Origin: Pseudanabaena sp. Salubria-1
GTDB taxonomy: Bacteria; Cyanobacteriota; Cyanobacteriia; Pseudanabaenales; Pseudanabaenaceae
NCBI GenBank assembly: GCA_023336205.1
Contig: JALQCR010000020.1
Coordinates: 1-64,000 of the forward strand
Reading direction: 5' to 3'
DNA: 64,000 bases
In this document: positions 36,475-45,397 of the stretch, in pieces
Layout of the letters: each line of letters starts with the position of its first letter
Position numbering within the stretch: the first letter of the stretch is position 1
Program-made: the position numbers and the translations under genes
The notes under the pieces: generated by a model
Databases searched by the model: none
Seen by the model: the letters and a program-made list of their open reading frames with translations, nothing else
Told to the model about the DNA's origin: nothing

Positions 36475-37521
36475 TTATTGCAAGAATTTTACCAATGCTT
36501 CTGCTTTTGACCATGCTGCACCGCTTTTGAGTATTTCTGAGGCAATGCGCACACCCTCTGCCCAAGTACTTGCCGCCCCGCCAATTCGTAAGGCTAAGCC
36601 ACTATTTAAAGCGACACAATCAGCTTGAGCTTGGCTACCTTTACCTTGTAAAACTACACGTAAAATATCCGCATTTTCCTGAACATTGCCACCCTTTAGG
36701 CACTCAATCGGTGCAGAAGTTAATCCTAACTCTTGAGGTGCGATCTCTTCTTCAGTTACGATACCGTCACGTAAAAATGAAATGTCAGTAAGATCGCCTA
36801 AACCGGCTTCATCCATGCCTTCGCGACTATGTAAAACCACGGCTTGCTGACGATCAAGCAACCGTAATGCTTCAGCGACAATATGCGTTAAGGACTTGTT
36901 ATAAACCCCTAAAACTTGAGCCGTAGGATGAAGTGGATTGACCAGAGGACCAATCAAGTTAAATACGGTGCGCACACCTAAACTGCGACGGATTGCTCCA
37001 ACTGCTTTCATTGCAGGATGCCAACTAGGTGCAAATAGAAAGGTAATTCCCACAGCAGGTAAAGCTTCGTAAATCTTTTCTGTAGATGTACTAAGGTGAA
37101 TACCGATCGCTTCTAAAACATCTGCTGAGCCAGAGCGACTAGAAACCGCCCGATTACCATGTTTCGCCACAGGAATTCCTGCCGCCGCCACCACAAAAGC
37201 CACAGAAGTAGAAATATTAAAAGTCGAAGCACCATCGCCACCAGTGCCACAGGTGTCAATCAAAGGTTTGGAGCGATCGACAATATGACCAAATTGATCT
37301 TTAAGCTTTTGCCCTTCACTTTGAGATTGCAGTACATTTGCCATGGCAGCTAATTCAGAAGCTTCGATCCCTTTAAATTGTAGAGCTGTCAAGATTGCTC
37401 CCGATAACTCAGGTGCGATCGCTCCTTCTAACCAACCCTGCATCAGTGCTGTAGCCTGCTCACTCATTAGGGTTTGTCTATCCATAAGCTGCTTTAGCAG
37501 TTGCGACCAATTCTGTTCCAT
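36475..37521 (-). CDS. trpD: Anthranilate phosphoribosyltransferase
   Basis: A 348-residue enzyme that transfers phosphoribosyl from PRPP to anthranilate in tryptophan synthesis. Motifs are DTCGTGGDGASTFNIST (PRPP/anthranilate binding, residues ~83-99), KHGNRAVSSRSGSADVLEAIG, RRSLGVRTVFNLIGPLVNP and VVLHSREGMDEAGLGDLT, all intact. ATG 37521 (MEQNWSQLL) is preferred; a longer frame upstream includes hairpin sequence. It stands alone, as often in cyanobacteria. Confidence 0.95.
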   Translation of the reverse strand: MEQNWSQLLKQLMDRQTLMSEQATALMQGWLEGAIAPELSGAILTALQFKGIEASELAAMANVLQSQSEGQKLKDQFGHIVDRSKPLIDTCGTGGDGASTFNISTSVAFVVAAAGIPVAKHGNRAVSSRSGSADVLEAIGIHLSTSTEKIYEALPAVGITFLFAPSWHPAMKAVGAIRRSLGVRTVFNLIGPLVNPLHPTAQVLGVYNKSLTHIVAEALRLLDRQQAVVLHSREGMDEAGLGDLTDISFLRDGIVTEEEIAPQELGLTSAPIECLKGGNVQENADILRVVLQGKGSQAQADCVALNSGLALRIGGAASTWAEGVRIASEILKSGAAWSKAEALVKFLQ

Positions 37522-37604
37522 AGTCTCTTCTATATGATGCGGTGTATTGCTTACAAGGATACAATGCTTTGCGAACAAACCCGAACAAAGAAAAATAAAA
37601 GTGT

Positions 37605-37621
37605 TGCTTCGCAACACTTTT
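37605..37621. repeat. Hairpin with GTTGC-TTC-GCAAC core
   Basis: AAATAAAAGTGTTGC and its complement (15-bp arms, about 37594-37626) around TTC. It abuts repeat C copy 1. Confidence 0.82.
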
Positions 37622-37723
37622 ATTTGAACTAAGAGGGTAAATACCCCACCGCTCTGCGGTGTGAGTAAATTCTAGTAAAAAAGAATTTGATACCCCGTCC
37701 GCTTGCGGCGGGGTTATTCATTT
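37619..37723. repeat. Repeat C, copy 1 (105 bp)
   Basis: Identical over 105 bp to 56044-56148. It contains CCGCTCTGCGG and CCCCGTCCGC-TTGC-GGCGGGG hairpins joined by TAAATTCTAG. It is intergenic between trpD and the split sugar-transferase gene. Confidence 0.92.
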
Positions 37724-38091
37724 TTCTTTGTTCTTTTAATGAAAATCGCTAATACGCTAAACTGCCTTATTTTTTCTGTCAAATAGAACTAGAAAAGTCT
37801 GAACAATCAACTTGAGATCGTACCAAATACTCCAATTTTTACGGTATTCAATATCGTAATTTACGACCTCACCAAAAGTTCTTACGCTGGAGCGCCCATT
37901 CACTTGCCATACGCCAGTAATTCCTGGTCTCACATCTAGTCGATTCCATTCTGTATAGCGCTCATCATGATATTCAACTTCTAATTCATAGGAGTTAATC
38001 TCATCAAAAGTAGGAGGACGAGTTCCGACTAAACTCATATCTCCAACCAAAACATTCCAAAATTGGGGAAATTCATCAAGACTAGTTTTCC

Positions 38092-39392
38092 CTTAGTGGT
38101 GCAGAAAAGCCTTAAAAGCGTTGACGCACATAGAATCTCATAATGAGACAGGAGATAGGGAAGGGGCAAAACATGAGATACTCAAGTTCCTCAACAAAAG
38201 TTCTCATGCAAATACCCCACCTCTATCTTCAACTACAACAACAAATGCGTCAATGGATTAAGCCAAAAGACAAACGACATCTGCAAGGATTTGCTGAGGC
38301 AGTAGCCGCAATATTACAATCAGGAAGTGCAAGTCTGAGTCATTGGTTGCCCTATTTGAGCCATCGGGACTGCAAAGCAAGGAGCCAAATGGAAAGACTA
38401 AACTACTTTGTGCATAATCCGCACATCAGCGCTGAAACATTCTATAACCCATTGCTGAAGCACTTTCTGCAAGCATTTGCAGGAGCATCGTTAGAACTGG
38501 TTCTAGATACGAGTATGCTGTGGGATAAATTTTGTTTAATAGAAGTATGCTTGATTTGGGGAGGACGGTCGATTGGCTTGGCGCAAGTAGTGCTGGAACA
38601 TCGCAGTGCCACAGTTGGCTTTGAGGATTATCGTCCAGTATTAGAACAAGTACTCACCCTATTGCCACCGCAAAGCACGGTGACCTTACTTGCCGACCGA
38701 GGTTTTGAACATGGGGAATTAATCCGTTGGTTAAACCGAAATCAATGGTCTTGGGCAATTCGAGCAAAGACCGATCTGCAAGTGACTCTAGCCAAAGGTT
38801 CAACCAAGAGTGTGGAACAACTGATACCACCCTCAGAGCAAGCTTATCTATTCCCTAATGTTACGGTGCTGGGTGATATTAATTGTCACTTAGCTACGGC
38901 AAATCTAGCAATGGCTAACGGTTCATGGGCTGTCCTTACTGCTATTTCCCCATCATTACAGACCTTTGCTCTTTATGGCAGACGTTTCGGTGGGATTGAA
39001 CCTCATTTTAAGGATTACAAGTCTGCGGCTTTTGATATTGTTAGCTCTCATCTCCGCGATGCTCAGGCTCTCACTTGTTTATTTATGCTTCTTGCCACAG
39101 CTTCCTTGATTGCTTTGATTCTCGGTATCATGTTGGTGCGTTTGGGGCAAAGGGCTTGGATTGATTGGCATGACCACAGAGGCTTGAGTTTTCTGCAACT
39201 CGGTCTCCGTCATCTTCACAGTCTTCTTTACCAACAGAAACCACTTCCTCAATTAGAGGCTTTTCCTAAAAGTAACCCTCCTCCTGCCTGTGCTTCTATT
39301 GCCAAACGAGAAATGTTAGATTTTCGTATTGAATTTTCTCGTGTTACCACTGTCTCAGGATGAGACTCGCCTAAGTTTTCTGCACCACTAAG
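38092..39392 (+). mobile_element. IS4-family element, copy 1 (1301 bp)
   Basis: Inverted ends CTTAGTGGTGCAGAAAA/TTTTCTGCACCACTAAG. Flanked by the 10-bp duplication CTAGTTTTCC (38082-38091, 39393-39402). It interrupts the sugar-transferase domain. Confidence 0.93.
38173..39363 (+). CDS. IS4-family transposase (copy 1)
   Basis: A 396-residue DDE transposase. The first Asp is in LVLDTSMLWDKF, the second in LLADRGFEHGELI, and the IS4 signature Y-(2)-R-(3)-E-(6)-K is present in YGRRFGGIEPHFKDYK. A zinc or HTH domain is not evident. ATG 38173 (MRYSSSSTK) is chosen because both copies share it; an ATG ten codons earlier is open only here. It appears intact and is about 90% like copy 2 by eye. Confidence 0.9.
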   Translation: MRYSSSSTKVLMQIPHLYLQLQQQMRQWIKPKDKRHLQGFAEAVAAILQSGSASLSHWLPYLSHRDCKARSQMERLNYFVHNPHISAETFYNPLLKHFLQAFAGASLELVLDTSMLWDKFCLIEVCLIWGGRSIGLAQVVLEHRSATVGFEDYRPVLEQVLTLLPPQSTVTLLADRGFEHGELIRWLNRNQWSWAIRAKTDLQVTLAKGSTKSVEQLIPPSEQAYLFPNVTVLGDINCHLATANLAMANGSWAVLTAISPSLQTFALYGRRFGGIEPHFKDYKSAAFDIVSSHLRDAQALTCLFMLLATASLIALILGIMLVRLGQRAWIDWHDHRGLSFLQLGLRHLHSLLYQQKPLPQLEAFPKSNPPPACASIAKREMLDFRIEFSRVTTVSG

Positions 39393-39402
39393 CTAGTTTT
39401 CC

Positions 39403-40221
39403 TTAAGAATTTACCCATTTTGGTTACCCGTGGATCATCAGCATTCTTAAAAAATTTGCCACTCATAGTCGTATCATCTCCATCCGCAATAGGCACATTT
39501 GAACTTGCCTCAACCTGATTCTCGACTTTTACTTTAAGCTGCTCAGCATTTTTTACCATTGATCTAAATTTCCAAATTCGGAATGGTTTGCTTAATAGAC
39601 CACAACGAATTTGTCCAAACAGAACATTACCTTTGCTCTCAACCATAATCGCGATCGCGATCGGAATAAATAAAACAGCAGTGAAACTTAAACCAATTAG
39701 TGAGCCAACTATATCTATTAGCCTTTTAATAGGGTTGCGAACTGACGGATGGACAGGTACGCTGGGATCGATGTCAATAAAAGGGAAGAAAAATTTAAGG
39801 ATTGGATAAAAAATTCTGAGTATAGGGATTTTCTTAAGTAATTGCTGCGTACGAAATAGCAGCAACCCAGACATCGTAATATTTTTAACTTTAGTCCTTT
39901 GGATTGAATTAGAAAATCGGAATGTATTACTAGTTGGCTCAGTAATGAACAAATTACTAATAGAAGATAGTTTAATCAAATCACCAACAGCATCACTCAC
40001 ACTCCACAAAGCCAATTTAGTTTTATTCGCAGTAGCCATCCTGAGACAATTGGTTAAAGCTCCTAATCCTGCACTATCCATAACCGTAGTGTGACTCATA
40101 TCGATCACAATTTTTTTATAGGTTTCATCAGTATTGCAAAGAGTTTGAAAATCAACCAAAAATTCTCTGGCAGTAGAAAACACTAATCTTTCGGGACTAA
40201 AGATAAATGCAACTTCATCAA
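39403..40221 (-). other. STAS and N-terminal transferase segment of the split fusion gene
   Basis: The middle piece of the pseudogene at 37757-46456. It encodes the STAS domain and the membrane entry of the sugar transferase (AVLFIPIAIAIMV). It could not be translated alone, apart from IS-derived codons at its start. Listed to mark which bases are original. Confidence 0.8.
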
Positions 40222-40662
40222 AAGTGACTGGGTCTTCTGGGTTTAAGGGGATAAGTAAATCTAATGAGAAAGACAAGCTAATAATCTAGAACGAAAATTT
40301 AAAAAATTTAAAAAACCATAAGCCTGTCGTTTAATTAATTTAATACGATTATTAAGTCCCTCCATCACACCACTAGATGTACGATTTAAAAAGTAGTTAC
40401 AAATATTATCAAGATGATTACGAATGGTTTCCAAAACTGCGCCATAAACAGCTTTAGCTTTTTGAAGCCATTCTTTTAATTGTTTCTGACCCTCTTCAGG
40501 AGTTTTACAAGTCTCAAAAATACTTCTAAAGTCTTCTTTGAGATTAGGCTCTTCTGGGTTTGAGGGGATTAATGTATAATGAAGCACAAAGATAAGTGGT
40601 GACAGGTATGGACTTGTATCTAGATAGGTTGCTAAATTTACCCAACACAACCGTTGAAAGTT

Positions 40663-40796
40663 GGCTCTTCTGGGTTCATGGGGATAAGCACAGCTAATAG
40701 TAATCAGAATCCTCTCGGAGCAACAGTTACAGCCCTACCATGTCGCCAATAATTGTATCGATACTGTACCATTTACCCCTCAAACCCAGATGAGCC
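40663..40796. mobile_element. ISL3-type MITE, 134 bp
   Basis: The ends GGCTCTTCTGGGTTCATGGG and GGCTCATCTGGGTTTGAGGG are ISL3-like. The 8-bp duplication TGAAAGTT is at 40655-40662 and 40797-40804. No coding frame inside. Confidence 0.88.
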
Positions 40797-40993
40797 TGAA
40801 AGTTTTACGGAAGAAGAAAATAAAATCACCCTAAAGTTGAGATTTTTACAGGATGAAATTACTTGTCCGCATTGTAATACGCATGGTGGAAAATTAAAAC
40901 AAAATCGACCGATATTGATTCGAGATTTGTCAGTATTTGGGAAAATAGTTTATTTAAATACGCCGCGCCGCCAATTTTATTGTCAACATTGTC

Positions 40994-42279
40994 GGCTCTA
41001 TCGTTCAAACTATGCTCGACCAATATCTAAATGCCAACAAATTAGAGATCGCAACTTAAAATTATCAAAATTCCTGAAGCCATACCCAGATCGTTTAATT
41101 AGCTTTAACTTATTATTGATACCCTCAACAACGCCATTAGTAGTGCGGTTCTCAAAGTAATTAGTAACTTCTCCAAACCATCGACAAATTGTGCCAACAC
41201 TATCCTTATACGTCTCCTTTGCTGTCTCCATCCAGTCGAGTAATTTTGATGCGCCATCTCCCCAATTTTTAGCATCTTCAAAGACTCTTCTAAACTCTTC
41301 TTTTTGCTGATGCATTTTCCCTAGCAATGGTACCACTTCTCGAATTTCTTCTAATTTTATTTTTTGCTTCTCTGTTAAATCTTTTTCGTTCTTTAGTAAT
41401 GCATACTTACTCTGCTTAAGTGCTTCTTCGATTTTCTTTTTCTCGTTTACATTTTTGTTTTCTTTATTTGCTTTTTGCAGGTCATTTCGTGCTGTTTTTA
41501 GTTCCTCAGGAACTATCTTTGTTACATGGAATCGGTCGGCTACTACCTCTGCTTTTGGTATTAGTTTGTTGATCAGTCCTTTATAATTTCCACTTAGATC
41601 CATACTTACCTCAATAATTTGCTCTAACACCTCTTTTCCCCACCCCTCAAGCTCTTTCCTTATTTCTTCTTGTTTCCGTGATCGCACAAATCCTATCGGT
41701 ATTTTTCTGTCTAAATCTACCAATACTACTATGTAGTCCCCTTGTCCTTTTCGTAATGCTATTTCATCAATCCCAAGTCGTTTTAATGGCTTTAAATCTA
41801 TTCTAAGTTTTTTTTCGCTAATGTATTTTATCATCGACCACACTTCCTCATCTGTTAAGTCATTTTGCTTCCCTACATTATGCATATCGCTATGCAATAC
41901 TTGCTGCACTATCATCTCTGCAAATCTGTTAGTTTGTTTTCGTCTCTTTCCTATAAATTCTAGTTCTTCACTGAACGGCTTTTCACATTTTTTACACTTG
42001 AATTGACGACGGTTTACTTTTAATAGTACTTCCTGTCCACTAATGCTTAAATCTCTTGCAAAATACCAGCGATTTTGATGCAGATGATTACTTTCTTCTC
42101 CGCATCTTGGACACTTTGCTTTTGTCGTTTTCGCTTCAACCTCTAAAATTAATCGATCTGCTACTTTTGTGTAGTTTTCTACTTCGATTCCTGGCAGATT
42201 TAAAAGTTCGGTTAGAATTGGCTGCATATTTGTTGTTTTGTATCTTATGTTACCTTAGCATCATTTAGACGATTGAGCC
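40994..42279 (-). mobile_element. ISL3-family element C, 1286 bp
   Basis: Inverted ends GGCTCTATCGTTCAAACTAT and GGCTCAATCGTCTAAATGAT. The 8-bp duplication ACATTGTC is at 40986-40993 and 42280-42287. Inserted in A1. Confidence 0.92.
41010..42227 (-). CDS. ISL3-family transposase (element C)
   Basis: A 405-residue intact transposase. The zinc-binding N-terminus is CPRCGEESNHLHQN ... FKCKKCEKPF. The DDE domain has LGIDEIALRKGQGDYIVVLVD, IEVSMDLSGNYKGL and VVADRFHVTK, and the late Glu region is GVVEGINNKLKLIKRSGYGF. It shares the ISL3 plan with element A but clearly differs in sequence and needs no frameshift. It might act on the ISL3-type ends of the MITE, but the end sequences differ. Confidence 0.92.
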   Translation of the reverse strand: MQPILTELLNLPGIEVENYTKVADRLILEVEAKTTKAKCPRCGEESNHLHQNRWYFARDLSISGQEVLLKVNRRQFKCKKCEKPFSEELEFIGKRRKQTNRFAEMIVQQVLHSDMHNVGKQNDLTDEEVWSMIKYISEKKLRIDLKPLKRLGIDEIALRKGQGDYIVVLVDLDRKIPIGFVRSRKQEEIRKELEGWGKEVLEQIIEVSMDLSGNYKGLINKLIPKAEVVADRFHVTKIVPEELKTARNDLQKANKENKNVNEKKKIEEALKQSKYALLKNEKDLTEKQKIKLEEIREVVPLLGKMHQQKEEFRRVFEDAKNWGDGASKLLDWMETAKETYKDSVGTICRWFGEVTNYFENRTTNGVVEGINNKLKLIKRSGYGFRNFDNFKLRSLICWHLDIGRA

Positions 42280-44097
42280 ACATTGTCAAAGACATTTTAC
42301 GGAAAAGTTACCCTTTGTAGACTGGGAAAGACGATACACACAAAGGTATGAGGAGTATGTTTATCAACGAGTACAAAGTGCGAGTGTGGAGCAAGTAAGT
42401 CGAGATGAATATTTGAGTTGGGATCAAATACAAGGGATTTTCAATCACCAATTTTCTCTAAAAAAAAAGATGATTGGAAAGAAGTAAAACGAGTGAGTAT
42501 TGATGAAGTGAGTAAACGCAAAGGACATAAAGACTTTGTGACAGTCGTATCAAGTATTGACGCAGGAGCATTACTAGAAGTAATTGATAGTCATAAACAA
42601 GATGACATCATTGAAGTCCTGAAGCAGCAACCGATTGAGATAAGGGAAAAAGTAGAGGAGGTTAGCATTGATATGTGGGGAGGCTTTCCCAAAGTTGTCA
42701 AAGAAGTATTTCCAAATGCGAAAATTGTCATCGACAGATTTCATGTTATGCAGCCACTAATCAAAGAGTTAAATCAACTGCGTCAAAAAGCTAAAATCAA
42801 GATTAAAGGTAGTCGATTTATTCTACTAAAGAACAAGGTAGACTTAACAGAAGAAGAAAAAGTGAAGTTAGAAAATGTCTTGAAATGTTCTAAACGCTTG
42901 CGACTAGCTTATAATCTCAAAGAAGACTTTAGAAGTATTTTTGAGACTTGTAAAACTCCTGAAGAGGGTCAGAAACAATTAAAAGAATGGCTTCAAAAAG
43001 CTAAAGCTGTTTATGGCGCAGTTTTGGAAACCATTCGTAATCATCTTGATAATATTTGTAACTACTTTTTAAATCGTACATCTAGTGGTGTGATGGAGGG
43101 ACTTAATAATCGTATTAAATTAATTAAACGACAGGCTTATGGTTTTTTAAATTTTTTAAATTTTCGTTCTAGATTATTAGCTTGTCTTTCTCATTAGATT
43201 TACTTATCCCCTTAAACCCAGAAGACCCTGAGATTATAAGCTAGTCGCAAGCGTTTAGAACATTTCAAGACATTTTCTAACTTCACTTTTTCTTCTTCTG
43301 TTAAGTCTACCTTGTTCTTTAGTAGAATAAATCGACTACCTTTAATCTTGATTTTAGCTTTTTGACGCAGTTGATTTAACTCTTTGATTAGTGGCTGCAT
43401 AACATGAAATCTGTCGATGACAATTTTCGCATTTGGAAATACTTCTTTGACAACTTTGGGAAAGCCTCCCCACATATCAATGCTAACCTCCTCTACTTTT
43501 TCCCTTATCTCAATCGGTTGCTGCTTCAGGACTTCAATGATGTCATCTTGTTTATGACTATCAATTACTTCTAGTAATGCTCCTGCGTCAATACTTGATA
43601 CGACTGTCACAAAGTCTTTATGTCCTTTGCGTTTACTCACTTCATCAATACTCACTCGTTTTACTTCTTTCCAATCATCTTTTTTTTTAGAGAAAATTGG
43701 TGATTGAAAATCCCTTGTATTTGATCCCAACTCAAATATTCATCTCGACTTACTTGCTCCACACTCGCACTTTGTACTCGTTGATAAACATACTCCTCAT
43801 ACCTTTGTGTGTATCGTCTTTCCCAGTCTACAAAGGGTAACTTTTCCGTAAAATGTCTTTGACAATGTTGACAATAAAATTGGCGGCGCGGCGTATTTAA
43901 ATAAACTATTTTCCCAAATACTGACAAATCTCGAATCAATATCGGTCGATTTTGTTTTAATTTTCCACCATGCGTATTACAATGCGGACAAGTAATTTCA
44001 TCCTGTAAAAATCTCAACTTTAGGGTGATTTTATTTTCTTCTTCCGTAAAACTTTCAACGGTTGTGTTGGGTAAATTTAGCAACCTATCTAGATACA

Positions 44098-45397
44098 CTT
44101 AGTGGTGCAGAAAACTCAGGAGAGTCTCAAGATGAGACAATGGTAATACGAGCAAATTCGATACGAAAATCTAACTTTTCGCGTTTGGCAATAGAAGCAC
44201 AGGCAGGGGGAGGATTAGTTCTAGGGAAAATCTGCAAAAGAGGAAGAGGTTTTTGTTGGTAAAGAAGGGTGTGAAGCTGACGGAGACCGAGTTGCAGAAA
44301 ACTCAAGCCGCGATGATCGTGCCAATCAATAGCCGCCCTTTGCCCCAAACGCACCAACATTATGCCAAGAATTACAGCAATCAGGTTAGCCGTGGCAAGG
44401 AGCATAAACAAACAGGTAAGAGATTGAGCATCACGGAGATGCGAGCTAACCACATTAAAAGCCGCCGACTTGTAATCCTTAAAATGAGGTTCAATACCGC
44501 CAAAGCGTTTGCCATAGAGAGCAAAAGTCTTTAATGAAGGGGGAATATCGCTAAGGACAGCCCATGAACCGTTAGCCATGTCTAGGTTAGCCGTCGCTAA
44601 ATGACAATTAACATCACCGAGTACGGTGACATCGGGAACTAGATAAGCTTGCTCTGCGGGAGGTATCAGTTGTTCAACACGCTTGGTTGTACCTGTTGGC
44701 AGAGTCACTAGCAGATCGCTCTTTGCGCGAATTGCCCAAGACCAGTGATTTTGCTGTAACCATCGGATTAATTCCCCATGTTCAAAACCTCGGTCGGCAA
44801 GCAAGGTCACCGTACTTTGTGGCGGCAATAGAGAGCGTACTTGTTCTAAGACGGGACGATAATGTTCAAAGCCAACTGTAGCGCTGCCATGCTCTAGTAC
44901 TACTTGAGCTAGAGTAATCGACCTCCCTCCCCAAATCAAGCATACTTCTATAAGACAGAATTTATCCCACAGCATACTTGTGTCTAAGGCTAGTTCCAAC
45001 GATTCTCCTGCAAATGCTTGGAGAAAGTGCTTCACCAATGGGTTATAGAATCTCTCGGCGATGATATGTGGATTATGCACAAAGTAGCTTAGTCTTTCCA
45101 TCTGACTTCTGGCTTGGCACTCTCTATGGCTCAAATAGGGCAACCAATGACTCAGACTTGCCCTTCCTGATTGCAATATCGCGGCTACTGCCTCCGCAAA
45201 TCCTTGGAGATGTCGCTTATCTTTTGGCTTGAGCCATTGACGCAGTTGTTCTTGTAGCTGAAGATATAGGTGGGTCATTTGTATAAGATCTTTTGTTGAG
45301 GAACTTGAGTATCTCATCTCTTGCCCCTTTTTGCCTCTTGTCTCATGATGAGATTCTATGCCTAGCAACGCTTTTCAGATTTTTCTGCACCACTAAG
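44098..45397 (-). mobile_element. IS4-family element, copy 2 (1300 bp)
   Basis: The same ends as copy 1. The 9-bp duplication CTAGATACA is at 44089-44097 and 45398-45406. Inserted in the start of the A2 transposase gene. Confidence 0.92.
44127..45317 (-). CDS. IS4-family transposase (copy 2)
   Basis: A 396-residue intact relative of the transposase at 38173-39363, with LALDTSMLWDKF, LLADRGFEHGELI and the YREK signature YGKRFGGIEPHFKDYK. Many scattered substitutions separate the two copies, so they did not arise from one very recent jump within this site. Confidence 0.9.
   Translation of the reverse strand: MRYSSSSTKDLIQMTHLYLQLQEQLRQWLKPKDKRHLQGFAEAVAAILQSGRASLSHWLPYLSHRECQARSQMERLSYFVHNPHIIAERFYNPLVKHFLQAFAGESLELALDTSMLWDKFCLIEVCLIWGGRSITLAQVVLEHGSATVGFEHYRPVLEQVRSLLPPQSTVTLLADRGFEHGELIRWLQQNHWSWAIRAKSDLLVTLPTGTTKRVEQLIPPAEQAYLVPDVTVLGDVNCHLATANLDMANGSWAVLSDIPPSLKTFALYGKRFGGIEPHFKDYKSAAFNVVSSHLRDAQSLTCLFMLLATANLIAVILGIMLVRLGQRAAIDWHDHRGLSFLQLGLRQLHTLLYQQKPLPLLQIFPRTNPPPACASIAKREKLDFRIEFARITIVSS

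Larger units (their letters stand above)
40608..43197 (+). pseudogene. ISL3-family transposase of A1, interrupted twice
   Basis: Pieces are 40608-40662, 40805-40993 and 42288-43197. The nine-A slip site is at 42460-42468. A -1 shift joins the zinc-finger frame (...NHQFSLKKK) to the DDE frame (KKKDDWKEVKRVSIDEV). The DDE frame itself is intact to ACLSH. The MITE and element C destroy the N-terminal part. Confidence 0.85.
40547..43228 (+). mobile_element. ISL3-family element A1 (1246 bp when stripped), nested in A2
   Basis: The same element as A2 in opposite orientation. The 8-bp duplication TGAGATTA is at 40539-40546 and 43229-43236. It contains a 134-bp MITE (40663-40796) and element C (40994-42279). 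Confidence 0.9.

Noticed and set aside
37605..37723. CRISPR-like short repeats
   Set aside because: Only paired hairpins and a single 105-bp repeat; no regular repeat-spacer spacing.
39371..40276. A stand-alone STAS-domain gene
   Set aside because: Its first and last codons are IS-derived; stripping insertions joins it to glycosyltransferase and sugar-transferase segments in one frame.
42418..43197. A complete ISL3 transposase gene starting at 42418
   Set aside because: It is only the DDE part; the N-terminal zinc-finger frame precedes it and joins through the A9 slip site.
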